58,482 nucleotides of DNA, taken from positions 1 to 58,482 of the forward strand of contig NZ_KB891819.1 in the NCBI RefSeq assembly GCF_000373565.1, in the 5' to 3' direction. The notes beneath the pieces were generated by a model that did no database searches, was not told the DNA's origin, and was given only the letters and a program-made list of their open reading frames with translations. A program made the position numbers and the translations under genes. This document shows, piece after piece, positions 1-7,503 of this stretch. Source of the stretch: Streptomyces sp. HmicA12 (GTDB taxonomy: Bacteria > Actinomycetota > Actinomycetes > Streptomycetales > Streptomycetaceae). The stretch's first letter is position 1. The number at the start of each line of letters is the position of its first letter.

Positions 1-755
1 GACGACGTGTTCCCCGCCGCATGATCCAGCCCGCTGCGCGCGTGATGCCCGGCCCGGCCCCCGGCCCCGTCCCGCAGTGATTCGCCCAGCGTCGCGCCGA
101 AGTTGTCGAAGCCGTCCTTGACCGCCGTCTTGCCCGCATCCGCCGTGCGCCCCAGGTTGTAGCCGTCCTGCGCGCCGAAGCCCTGGTTCACGGTCTGCGC
201 GATGAGGTCCTTGCTCATCTCCTCCAGCGCCGAGACGAACGGCTCCTTCACCGCCTCCAGGACCGCCTCCAGGACCGCCTCCGCGGTCTCCTTGAGGATC
301 TTGCGGACCGCGACCCGGGTCACCTGCGTCAACGCCGCCGACGCCGCACCCGACAACCCGAACGTCACCACCGCCGTCGCCGCCGCCACCGCGATCTGGA
401 TCGCCAGCACCGTCAACTGAATGATCACCGCGATCTTCATCGCGATCACCAGCACCGCGGCCGTGTCGAAGACGAACGCGATCATCTCCGCGGCCTGCCG
501 GGCATCGTCCAGATACCCCGAACCACCCGAGAAGTCCTGCCACTTCTCCACGAACGCGTCGATCGCATCGCCGTAATTGTCCGCCGTGACATTGCCCGCC
601 GACTGCACCGCCGACGCCTGGATGTCCCCGACCTGCGCCCCGAACTCCCGCCAGGTCGCCGCACACTGCGTCAGATGATCCTCATTGGCCGTCGGCCAGT
701 CGAACCCCAGCATCTCCAACAGCCAGGCCAACTCGTCCGGCAACATCATCGCCAC
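1..755 (-). CDS. CpnT-like WXG100_2-domain protein, N-terminal part (truncated by window edge)
   Basis: The GTG start at 755 is preceded by a GGGGGAG ribosome site and gives MAMMLPDELAWLLEMLGF. That matches the opening of the two other CpnT-like proteins here (MAIELPGELVW at 27496 and MSIMLPGELDW at 37476). About 251 residues are visible. They comprise an amphipathic helical region with a W at residue 72 (EKWQDF) and a hydrophobic stretch at roughly residues 91-142. In this family (the N-terminal domain of mycobacterial CpnT) the segment is a T7SS targeting module, usually followed by a variable toxin. The C-terminus lies outside the window. The gene is identical to the partial gene at 57728-58482 on the other strand, so the two may differ only beyond the edges. 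Confidence 0.8.
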   Translation of the reverse strand, partial: MAMMLPDELAWLLEMLGFDWPTANEDHLTQCAATWREFGAQVGDIQASAVQSAGNVTADNYGDAIDAFVEKWQDFSGGSGYLDDARQAAEMIAFVFDTAAVLVIAMKIAVIIQLTVLAIQIAVAAATAVVTFGLSGAASAALTQVTRVAVRKILKETAEAVLEAVLEAVKEPFVSALEEMSKDLIAQTVNQGFGAQDGYNLGRTADAGKTAVKDGFDNFGATLGESLRDGAGGRAGHHARSGLDHAAGNTS

Positions 756-831
756 GACGGCATCTCCCCCGAAACCCGTATCCCCGCGTCCCCGCAACCA
801 CCCACGCCCCAACAGGCCCGAGTTTGCCACG

Positions 832-862
832 AGTTTACCCAGCCCCCCGAACAACAGGTCAA
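832..862 (-). promoter_or_regulatory. Putative promoter of the left CpnT-like gene
   Basis: Read on the minus strand, a -35 box TTGACC (862-857) and a -10 box TAAACT (837-832) are separated by 19 bases. The spacing is one or two longer than ideal for a Streptomyces vegetative promoter. The mirror copy lies at 57621-57651. The repeat boundary is only six bases upstream of the -35 box. Confidence 0.4.
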
Positions 863-1055
863 CCGTCGAACGCTCTCCGCACGCTGTCAGCGCTCGGCAC
901 TAGACTCGACAGCCAGTGACCAACACGCACTCAGACACGCACTCAGACGTGCACAGATGACGTGCATCGATGACGTGCACAGGCGTGGTGCAAGACATGC
1001 TGCACCGTTGCGGGCCGTCACGCACACGCAGTGTCGACCGGGGGAGACAGGGGAC

Positions 1056-2675
1056 ATGAACGGGACGAGTAGCGAACTGGGTTACGAGCCCCACCCGTTC
1101 ATCGGCGGCCGGGCCGCCGCCCTCCGCGCGCTGGCCGCGTGGCGGGCCGGCACCGCGGGCACGCCCCGCGTCGCGCTCCTCACCGGCTCGCCGGGGTCGG
1201 GCCGTTCACGCCTGCTGACCGGGTTCCTGATGCTCTGCGACCCCGGCTACCGCGAGCGGTTCGACCTCACGCGCCTGGACCCGTCCACCGTCCCTCCCCC
1301 GCTGCCCGCCCCCGCCGTGCCCAGCGCCGCGGAGCTCACGCCCGCGCAGTTGCTGTGGCTGCTCGCCGATCACTACGGCATCGACGCCGTCCGCGACGCC
1401 CAGGTGTACGAGGCGTTGGGCGCCGGCGACACGGAGCGCGTCGTCGTCGTACCCGATGTGGACCAGGCCGGTCCGGTACGCGCCGGGCGCGGCCCGGAGC
1501 GCATGGCGCGGGAGCTGCTGCTGCCGCTGGCCGCCGTCGCTTCCGTACGACTCCTGGCCGAGGTCCCTCGCGAGGTCGCCGAGCTGATCGCTTCGGCACT
1601 GCCCGCCGGCACGGTCCTGGTCATCGATCTGGACGCGCCCGAGTACGCCGATCCGGAGGGGCTCGCCCTCCAGGCCGAGGCGGTCCTCGACCCGGCGTTC
1701 GGCGCGCCCGAGCTGCCGTTCACGGTGGATCCGCAGATACGGCACACGCTCGCCGCCGCCCTCGCTGCGCGGGCTTCCGCCGGTGCCGACGGAAGCCGCA
1801 CGACAGTCCAACTGGCCTCCACCGGATGGCTGTTGGCCCCGGAACCGGCACCCGAAGCCCACCACCACATCCCCGCCACGCCCATCGATGCCGTCGACCT
1901 GCACGCCCGCCGCCTCGGCGCCGAGCCCGCCGTCCTGCGCGCGATGCTCGCCCCGCTCGCCCTCGCCGAGGGTGAAGGCCTGCCGCTGCACCTGTGGGCT
2001 CCGCTCGCCTCGGCGCTCGCGGGGCGCGACATGGCGGCGGAGATCGCCGACGGGTTGCTGCTGGCGGGCGCGTTCGTACGGCCGGTCGAGGCGGATCCCG
2101 AGTCCGCCCCCGACTCAGCACACGGGACGGGCACCGAGGCCGACCCCGCGGAAAGCCCCCTGCTCACCCTCGCCCACCCCGCCCTCGCCGCGGCGATCCG
2201 CGCCCAGCTGCCCGACGTACCGGCCGCCCACCTGCGCCTCGCCACGGAGCTCCTCCACCGGGTCCCCGACCAGGACTGGTCGCGCGCCGACTCCTATGTC
2301 CGGGACGCGATAGCGGGACACGCCCTCGGCGCGGGCCAGTTGCCGCGGCTGCTCACCGACCCGTCGCTGATGGTGTACGCGGACCCGGTGGTGCTGCGCG
2401 CCGCGGTCGAGGAGGTCGCCGGAGACGAGTCGGCGGCCGGGGAACTCCCGCCCCCGGCGCATACGTATCTGCGTACGGCCCCGCTCCTCACCCGCAGCCA
2501 GGCCGCCCCTCCCCTGCGCGCGCGGCTCCTCGCCGCCGCGTTCGACGAGGACGGCCTGCCCGAGTACGCACAGGCCCTGCGCGCCCGCCCCGAGCTCGCC
2601 GTGCCGGACGGTCCGCTAGCCTCGACAGCGCCCTCGCCCCAGCCGCACCTTCAGCCGATGGAGACCCAGGCGTGA
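1056..2675 (+). CDS. P-loop NTPase, STAND/AAA-like
   Basis: The product is 539 residues from the ATG at 1056, which follows GGGGAGACAGGGGAC. An upstream in-frame extension runs into the inverted repeat and is not credible as coding. The N-terminus reads FIGGRAAALRALAAW, then a Walker A motif GSPGSGRS near residue 40 and a likely Walker B strand VVVVPDVD near residue 133. The rest is Ala/Leu-rich and helical, like the arms of STAND ATPases. The stop overlaps the GTG start of the next gene, so the two are translationally coupled. NTPases next to SUKH-type genes recur in Streptomyces polymorphic-toxin loci, but the exact role is unknown. A switch or chaperone for the downstream WXG-like protein is only a guess. 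Confidence 0.75.
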   Translation: MNGTSSELGYEPHPFIGGRAAALRALAAWRAGTAGTPRVALLTGSPGSGRSRLLTGFLMLCDPGYRERFDLTRLDPSTVPPPLPAPAVPSAAELTPAQLLWLLADHYGIDAVRDAQVYEALGAGDTERVVVVPDVDQAGPVRAGRGPERMARELLLPLAAVASVRLLAEVPREVAELIASALPAGTVLVIDLDAPEYADPEGLALQAEAVLDPAFGAPELPFTVDPQIRHTLAAALAARASAGADGSRTTVQLASTGWLLAPEPAPEAHHHIPATPIDAVDLHARRLGAEPAVLRAMLAPLALAEGEGLPLHLWAPLASALAGRDMAAEIADGLLLAGAFVRPVEADPESAPDSAHGTGTEADPAESPLLTLAHPALAAAIRAQLPDVPAAHLRLATELLHRVPDQDWSRADSYVRDAIAGHALGAGQLPRLLTDPSLMVYADPVVLRAAVEEVAGDESAAGELPPPAHTYLRTAPLLTRSQAAPPLRARLLAAAFDEDGLPEYAQALRARPELAVPDGPLASTAPSPQPHLQPMETQA

Positions 2676-3718
2676 CCACCCCGGACCACGACGACCCCCG
2701 GAACCAGAGCCCGGTACAGGCCCCGGCCCCGGCGCAGGCCCCGGAAAAGCCGGACGCCGCCGCCACCGGCCCCGGCAACACCGCCGTGTTCACGTACGTC
2801 GACCCGCGCACCGGCGAGGAGACGTACCTGACGCGCGTCTCCGGCCCCGGTCTGCCGCAGGCCGAGTACCAGGCGTGGTCGGACCTGCTGCGCGCCGACG
2901 TCCCCACGGGCAACGTCGTCGCGATCCACACCGACCTGCGCCCCTCCTCCCTCCCCGGCGGCTACACCCTCGACGCGCTCACGTCCGGCTTCCCGAACGC
3001 CGCGGTGTCGTTCAGCCACGCGTACGGCCAGGACCCGGCCGAGCGGGCGGCGGGCGTCGCCGCGCTGACCGCGCAGGTGGAGACGATGGCGCAGCTCACG
3101 GGCCAGGCGCCGCCGCGCCCGCACCGCGTACCGCTGCCCACCACCGCGCCACCGGCACCGCGGCTTCCGGAGGCTCTGCCTTCCGGTCTCGCCGTACAGC
3201 GCTACGGCCCCGACCTCGTCGCCGCGGCCGCGCTCCCCGACGCGGCCCGCGCCACGCTCACCGGCACCGGCCTCCCGGCCGACATCCGCTTCTTCTTCAC
3301 CGCCGACCGGCCCGAGACGCCGCCCCCCGGCGGACTGTTCACCGACGCGGCGACCCACCTGCGCGACATCGGCGCCGAACTGTCGCCCGCCGCCGTCGAG
3401 ATCCTCTCCGCCCACACCCGGATCGGCACGGACGGCCGGTACGTGATCACGGTGCAGCAGGAGGCGGGCAGCGTCTGGGCGGCCAACCCGGCGACGGGAA
3501 GCGGCCGTTACGTGAACGCGTCGGCCGCCGCCTTCGGGCACTGCCTCGCCGAGCTCTCCACCACCCGCGACCGCATGCCCGACATGAACCCGTACGAGGC
3601 GGGCGCGACGGTCGCCGACCTCCAGGACCGCCTCTTCACCCTCGACCCCACCTGCTTCGACGACCCCGGCAACTGGTGGTCGGTGATCATCGAGCAGATG
3701 TGGCACGGCCTGTTCTGA
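2672..3718 (+). CDS. SUKH-4-like immunity-family protein
   Basis: The product is 348 residues; the GTG start at 2672 overlaps the previous stop. A Pro/Ala-rich leader of ~40 residues is followed by two domains. The first (about 40-150) begins VFTYVDPRTGEETYLTR. The second (about 180-348) reads DIRFFFTADRP, then a strand with GRYVITVQQEAGSVWAAN, then GRYVNASAAAFGHCLAEL. The pattern of glycine-rich strand, charged strand and vNsS-type turn before a helix is typical of SUKH-4 proteins. That family usually neutralises deaminase or nuclease toxins. No toxin that it obviously matches is in the window. A fusion of a degenerate deaminase-like domain to SUKH-4 is possible; I see no CxxC zinc motif in the first domain, so an active deaminase is unlikely. 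Confidence 0.65.
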   Translation: MTTPDHDDPRNQSPVQAPAPAQAPEKPDAAATGPGNTAVFTYVDPRTGEETYLTRVSGPGLPQAEYQAWSDLLRADVPTGNVVAIHTDLRPSSLPGGYTLDALTSGFPNAAVSFSHAYGQDPAERAAGVAALTAQVETMAQLTGQAPPRPHRVPLPTTAPPAPRLPEALPSGLAVQRYGPDLVAAAALPDAARATLTGTGLPADIRFFFTADRPETPPPGGLFTDAATHLRDIGAELSPAAVEILSAHTRIGTDGRYVITVQQEAGSVWAANPATGSGRYVNASAAAFGHCLAELSTTRDRMPDMNPYEAGATVADLQDRLFTLDPTCFDDPGNWWSVIIEQMWHGLF

Positions 3719-3757
3719 CATAGCTCCGACCGCTCACCGCCGAGAGGAACGATCCCC

Positions 3758-4234
3758 ATGCCCCGCGAAGGAATACGTACCGATACGCAGTCCCTCTCCC
3801 GCGAGGGCACCAACTTCCAGGACCTCGGCTCCCGCTTCGCCGCCGCGGCCGCGGCCCTGCAGAACGGCCTCGCGTCCGTCAACGCCTGCGCGCCCACCAG
3901 CGGCGAGGCCCCGGCCCCCCAGAAGGGCCAGGTGGACGGCTTCGTCCAGGGCCTGACGTCCTTCGCCGACAAGGCGGACATGCCGCCGTGGGGCGACGAC
4001 GAGATCGGCGAGAAGTTCGGCATCGCCTACGAGGGCCTGCAGACCGGCATGTTCGAGTCGATGAACCACCTGGCGCAGGAGCTGACGAACATCGGCGGCG
4101 CGCTCGCCGCGATGGCCAAGAACCACGACGAGAACGAGTCCTTCAACGAGGAACTCATCCGCCAGCAGAAGAACGACATCAACTTCGCGGCGGGCGGTGG
4201 CGGCACCGTGTCACACCTGAGCAGGGCCACCTGA
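3758..4234 (+). CDS. WXG100/EspC-like helical protein
   Basis: The product is 158 residues from an ATG behind GAGAGGAAC. It is mostly helical: a first Ala-rich helix (about 15-45), a linker, then PPWGDDEIGEKFGIAYEG (about 75-93) and a second long helix to about 135. The PWGDDxxGxxF signature before the second helix is common in actinobacterial T7SS small proteins. The C-terminal ~20 residues are Gly-rich. It is the third gene of the 1056-4234 cluster, 39 bases after the SUKH-4-like gene. It is probably a T7SS substrate or a partner of one; no toxin motif is visible. Confidence 0.6.
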   Translation: MPREGIRTDTQSLSREGTNFQDLGSRFAAAAAALQNGLASVNACAPTSGEAPAPQKGQVDGFVQGLTSFADKADMPPWGDDEIGEKFGIAYEGLQTGMFESMNHLAQELTNIGGALAAMAKNHDENESFNEELIRQQKNDINFAAGGGGTVSHLSRAT

Positions 4235-4265
4235 ACCGACGTCGGCGTCACCGGGGCCCGGCCGG

Positions 4266-4637
4266 TCAGAACGCCTGGCCCACCCCGGTGACCAGCAGCG
4301 CGCCGACCATCAGCCACAACCCCGTACGCCCTGCCCCGCCGGCTCCGCGCACGGCGAGCCACAACGCACCACAACCACCCACCACACCAAGGGCGTTGGC
4401 GGCCAGCGCCACCGCCCCGGCACCCCCGACGGCCTGGCCGACGAGCGCCGCGACAGCCGCCGCGAGGAACACGGCCGCGCACACGATCCCCCGGAGCCGC
4501 TCACGCCGCAGCACCTCGGCGACCCGCTCCCGCTCCTCGGCGAGAGCGCGCTCCTCGGGCGGCAGCTCGGTCTCCCACTGCCGCGAGAAGTCCGCCTCCC
4601 ACTGGAGCCCGCCGCTCTCTCCACCCGTACGTGTCAT
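4266..4637 (-). CDS. Small integral membrane protein
   Basis: The product is 123 residues from the ATG at 4637; an upstream ATG at 4676 would add 13 residues and is less likely. The N-terminal half is cytosolic and charged (QWEADFSRQWETELPPEERALAEE, then an Arg-rich helix). It is followed by three hydrophobic segments to the C-terminus. It converges on the WXG-like gene at 3758-4234 with a 31-base gap. Function unknown. Confidence 0.6.
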   Translation of the reverse strand: MTRTGGESGGLQWEADFSRQWETELPPEERALAEERERVAEVLRRERLRGIVCAAVFLAAAVAALVGQAVGGAGAVALAANALGVVGGCGALWLAVRGAGGAGRTGLWLMVGALLVTGVGQAF

Positions 4638-4724
4638 GCCCGCGACCCTAACCGACCGGTTGTCCGGCACGAGCATGCGCCCGTGCCGCCCGCTCCCCCA
4701 CCCCGGCCCTTCCCGTAGGACCGG

Positions 4725-5297
4725 TCACCACGTGTCGTAGTGATCGACGAGTCCTTCGGTCGCCGACTCCCAGAAGTGGGTGCCGCCGAGGTCGTGCGGG
4801 AGCGCCTCGACAAAGGTGCCGATCTCCTGGAGGGCCGCTTTCAGGGCCTCCTCACGCGCCTCGTCGTCCTCGAGGGCGTCCAGGGGATCCAGTTCCCTGA
4901 CGATGGCGGCGAGCAGAGAGACGGCGGCGCCCGCGTGACCGGCCGAGGCGAACTCGTGGGCGGATGCCATACCGGAAGCGCTGTCCCAGCCGCTGGGGTT
5001 GTAGATCGAGATCTCGCCGGTCGGCATCTCCATCATCTGGTACTCGCCCCCATAGACGCCGATGCAGTCACAGGATTCGGGGATCTCGTCGTCGGGGTCG
5101 TAGTGGCCGGCGAAGATCTCGGCGGGCTCGGCCACCCAGCCCACCGCATCCCCGTGGCCCTCGTACCCGGCCTGCTCGATGTCAATGACGGGGAAAAGCG
5201 TTCCCGCCTCGCCGGTGCAGGCCTCCACCCACTCCTGGGACGGGGTGCGCAGGCGGGCAAGGACCACATCGGGGTCGCGCAGGATCACGAGGGACAC
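4725..5297 (-). CDS. Hypothetical acidic protein, candidate immunity protein
   Basis: The product is 190 residues from a GTG at 5297 with GGAGCACC just upstream. It is strongly acidic and has no signal peptide or membrane segment. The N-terminal half looks like alternating strands (LFPVIDIEQAGYEGHG, IYNPSGWDSASG) and the C-terminal half is helical, ending in WESATEGLVDHYDTW. I do not recognise the family. It lies downstream of the T7SS-substrate gene at 5649-6785, separated by two very small membrane-protein genes. A small acidic cytosolic protein in that position suggests immunity; this is context only. Confidence 0.55.
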   Translation of the reverse strand: MSLVILRDPDVVLARLRTPSQEWVEACTGEAGTLFPVIDIEQAGYEGHGDAVGWVAEPAEIFAGHYDPDDEIPESCDCIGVYGGEYQMMEMPTGEISIYNPSGWDSASGMASAHEFASAGHAGAAVSLLAAIVRELDPLDALEDDEAREEALKAALQEIGTFVEALPHDLGGTHFWESATEGLVDHYDTW

Positions 5298-5328
5298 GGG
5301 GTGCTCCGTCTCTGGGAAAGCGGGAAAT

Positions 5329-5415
5329 TCAGCTGACCAAATAAGCGGCGATCAGTACGAGCCCGGTCAGAACACCCGCCGCGAAGGCCACGAGGTGCTT
5401 GAGCACGGTCACCAT
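5329..5415 (-). CDS. 28-residue single-span membrane peptide
   Basis: ATG at 5415, stop at 5329. The product begins MVTVLKHLVAFAAGVLTG and is one hydrophobic helix with a lysine and histidine near the start and a short polar end. GAGGG stands about 11 bases before the ATG. It lies between the 38-residue peptide gene (5450-5566) and the acidic hypothetical gene (4725-5297) on the same strand, so all four may form one transcript. It is too short for normal gene callers, and coding is supported only by the clean hydrophobic profile and position. Confidence 0.4.
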   Translation of the reverse strand: MVTVLKHLVAFAAGVLTGLVLIAAYLVS

Positions 5416-5449
5416 GACGCCACCGAACCCTCACGCGCCCACGCCACGG

Positions 5450-5566
5450 CTACCACCCCGGCCCCACGGGGCTGTTCCATGCCTCGCCGAGGGCGAAGAA
5501 CCAGATCGCGAACGCGCCGAGGGTGAGGACGAGGCCGGCGAGGAAGGAGTAGAAGGGTTTCGGCAT
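5450..5566 (-). CDS. 38-residue membrane peptide
   Basis: The ATG at 5566 has GGAAG about 8 bases upstream; the stop is at 5450. The product starts MPKPFYSFLAGLVLTLGAFA, continues through an aromatic stretch (IWFFALGEAW) and ends NSPVGPGW. It is one long hydrophobic helix with a tryptophan-rich interface end. It lies 82 bases downstream of the T7SS-substrate gene at 5649. A role in immunity against a membrane-acting substrate or as a small accessory subunit would fit, but nothing in the sequence decides. Confidence 0.5.
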   Translation of the reverse strand: MPKPFYSFLAGLVLTLGAFAIWFFALGEAWNSPVGPGW

Positions 5567-5648
5567 CGGGGCACTTCCGGGTTCGGGGACAGGAATCACG
5601 GCGCTGACCGCCGCCGGCCAGTATCGGCAACCGGAACAGGCACCTGCG

Positions 5649-6785
5649 TCAGTACCTACTGGTCTGCGCCCCCGTGGAACCGTGCACATCGAAGTCCTGC
5701 GCCAGCCCCACCCGGTTGAGCTCGGCCACATCCGCCTGCTCGATGTCCACCACGTCGTAGCCGGCGAGGCTCTTCTCCAGGTCGCCGCGGTGCTCGCTCG
5801 GGGTGCCCCAGTCGTAACGCTTCTGGACCTCGACGTGGTAGTCGATCTCGCCGTCCTGCTTCGTGCCGACGAGCCGGTACTGGAAGTGGTAGAGCCCGTA
5901 GTACCAGTTGCGCTGGGCCTCGGACTCGAACCCCGAGTCGCTCGGGGCCCATTCCGTGGTGAAGGAACCCTCCGGCTGGTCGCTCGCCGCGACCTGCGCG
6001 AGCGACGTCTTGACGTCCTTCTGGAACGGCGGGCAGTCGGCGAGCAGATCGTCGGCGTCGATCTCGTACGGTTCGCCGCCACCCTTGAGGAAGTGGTCGA
6101 GGAGGTCGGCGGCGTCGTCGTAGCCGTACTTGTGACGCATCATCTTGGACACCGCGGCCATCTGCGCCTCGGTCCAGCGGTCCTCCAACCCGGCTTCCCC
6201 GTCGGTCACTTGACGGTTCTCGGTCCGGAAGGTGTCCTTCGTGCCGAACATGATCGGCAGTGCGGCGGCGAGCGACGCGTCGAGGGTGTCGGCCTTGGCG
6301 CACAGATCCTTGACGCGCACGGTGAAGCGATCCGCCTTCCGCCCCATCTCGTCCAACTGCTTTTGGGCCTCGGGCGACGGGTCCGGTCCGGTGACCGCCG
6401 CCCAGCGCACGGTGTTGTCGTCCTCGTCGACGGTCATCCCCTCACCGGCGATCTCGGCGAGCAGGTCATGAGCATCGCGCTGGAGGTCGGTGAGGTTGCC
6501 GTTGCCGAGACCGTCACCGGCGCCGGAGACGATGTCGGCCAGGTATCGGCCGAGCGTCTTCGCCTCCTTCGCCACCGCTTCGAGGTCCAGGCGGATACCG
6601 GTACAGGTGGCGGAGGCCTCGTCGGCGTCCTCGCCCTCCCAGTACGCCTTGCTGCCGATCGGGGACGCGACGTCGGCCGTGAAATCCCCGGCCGCCGTGT
6701 TCATGCTCGTACCGACGCTCGCCCAGTCGTCGGCGGCTTCCTGCAACGTGTGCAGCTTGAGCCGGAGTATCGCGCCGAACTTCAT
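5649..6785 (-). CDS. T7SS substrate-like protein with helical N-terminus and unidentified C-terminal domain
   Basis: The product is 378 residues from the ATG at 6785, placed by GGGGAGAG nine bases upstream; an ATG at 6803 would add six residues without a site. Residues 1-200 are a long helical WXG-like region with AYWEGEDADEASATC near residue 50. The C-terminal ~110 residues are strand-rich and aromatic: RNWYYGLYHFQYRLVG, then DYHVEVQKRYDWG, ending in LNRVGLAQDFDVHGS. In Streptomyces proteins I recall, this ending recurs on T7SS-associated helical proteins, but its activity is not known to me. It follows the small WXG-like gene at 6885-7181, as expected for a secretion partner. Confidence 0.7.
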   Translation of the reverse strand: MKFGAILRLKLHTLQEAADDWASVGTSMNTAAGDFTADVASPIGSKAYWEGEDADEASATCTGIRLDLEAVAKEAKTLGRYLADIVSGAGDGLGNGNLTDLQRDAHDLLAEIAGEGMTVDEDDNTVRWAAVTGPDPSPEAQKQLDEMGRKADRFTVRVKDLCAKADTLDASLAAALPIMFGTKDTFRTENRQVTDGEAGLEDRWTEAQMAAVSKMMRHKYGYDDAADLLDHFLKGGGEPYEIDADDLLADCPPFQKDVKTSLAQVAASDQPEGSFTTEWAPSDSGFESEAQRNWYYGLYHFQYRLVGTKQDGEIDYHVEVQKRYDWGTPSEHRGDLEKSLAGYDVVDIEQADVAELNRVGLAQDFDVHGSTGAQTSRY

Positions 6786-6838
6786 TGCTGTTGCTCTCCC
6801 CATGATCCAGCCGACTACCGATCGGCCGACCGTCCGTC

Positions 6839-6887
6839 AGTCGATCGGTCGATCGGTCGGTCGATCGGTCGGTCGATCGGTCGATCA
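6839..6887. repeat. Octamer tandem repeat (GATCGGTC units)
   Basis: About six imperfect units of GATCGGTC or GGTCGATC lie between the substrate gene at 5649-6785 and the stop of the small WXG-like gene, overlapping its last codon. A related GATCGGCC copy lies just before. Each unit is itself near-palindromic. It is too short and irregular for CRISPR. Confidence 0.8.
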
Positions 6888-7181
6888 GTTGGTGATGTCA
6901 TGCCACAGCTCGGTGAGGAAGTTCTCGTTCCCGTCGTACGAGCCGGCGTTGAACCGGATGTTCTCCGCGGCCTGTTCGAGCTCGTCGCGCAGCAGCTTGT
7001 TGAGGTCCTCCCAGCGCTCCTCCACCTGACCGAGGCCGTCGAGGAAGGACCAGCCGGCCGCCCCGTCCTTGAGCTCGGCCTCGGCATCGTCGGCGACGCC
7101 GAGCTGCTTCTTCACCTGCTGCGCCACCGCGTCGATGTCGTCGGCGCGACGCCGCATCCAGTCGGTGTCGGCCTTCGGCAC
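6885..7181 (-). CDS. Small WXG100-like T7SS protein
   Basis: The product is 98 residues from a GTG at 7181 with GGGGGCAGCA upstream. Two helices are predicted around a turn: RRRADDIDAVAQQVKKQLG, then a loop containing GAAGWSFLDGLGQVEERW, then LNKLLRDELEQAAENIRFN. Size, all-helical character and position before a large WXG protein fit an Esx-type partner. The WxG turn itself is replaced by GWSF. It is the first gene of the 7181-4725 minus-strand cluster. Confidence 0.65.
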   Translation of the reverse strand: MPKADTDWMRRRADDIDAVAQQVKKQLGVADDAEAELKDGAAGWSFLDGLGQVEERWEDLNKLLRDELEQAAENIRFNAGSYDGNENFLTELWHDITN

Positions 7182-7503
7182 TGCTGCCCCCGTTGTTCGC
7201 TCATCCTGTGTGCGCCGGACGTCCCATGCGCTCTATGCGTCCCATGCACCCCATACACCCCATGCATCCCGTGCGCCTCTCCGGACGCATCCGGCGGGCG
7301 CCAAGTGTACGTAGATCACGGCCTGTTGAGCCATGAGTTGCTGAGCGACCGAGTCCCGAGAACTCAGGGCCTGCCGTTGCTGAGGGTGATGGTGTGGTCA
7401 ATATAAGTGTCTGGTAAGAATGATGCGCGTCCTCTACGTCGGATGCATGACAAGCGCCGTCACGGGGGACAGGCGTGTGTTCCCCCCCTTCCCAGAGGGA
7501 CCC
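7182..7503. other. Divergent intergenic region with CCCATGCA-type minisatellite
   Basis: This gene-free stretch of 322 bases separates the minus-strand T7SS cluster from the plus-strand metalloprotease operon. It contains about six imperfect CCCATGCA/CCCATACA units at roughly 7222-7272. An A/T-richer patch (TCAATATAAGTG, ~7394) lies upstream of the metalloprotease start. I could not fit a convincing -35/-10 pair. Confidence 0.6.

Larger units (their letters stand above)
1..868. repeat. Left arm of an 868-bp inverted repeat
   Basis: Bases 1-868 are the reverse complement of 57615-58482: position i pairs with 58483-i. I compared the outer ends, several internal stretches and the inner junction directly and found no mismatch. 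The inner boundary is sharp, with shared CCGTCG followed by unrelated sequence. The arm carries the promoter and first ~251 codons of a CpnT-like gene, so the repeat probably continues past the window edge. Confidence 0.95.

Noticed and set aside
1..868. Linear-replicon telomere with terminal inverted repeats
   Set aside because: The ends fall inside a coding region and lack the palindromic hairpins of Streptomyces telomeres.
675..1055. Long N-terminal extension of the NTPase beginning in the inverted repeat
   Set aside because: That sequence is antisense to the CpnT-like gene and its promoter; the ATG at 1056 has a strong ribosome site.
2672..3718. Active nucleic-acid deaminase
   Set aside because: No CxxC or HxE zinc motif is visible in the N-terminal domain; the C-terminal half fits SUKH-4 better.
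6839..6887. CRISPR array
   Set aside because: Units are contiguous octamers without spacers.
5682..7406. Long plus-strand frame opposite the substrate genes
   Set aside because: It is antisense to two genes with WXG-type features; its sequence is low-information and contains the translated octamer repeat.
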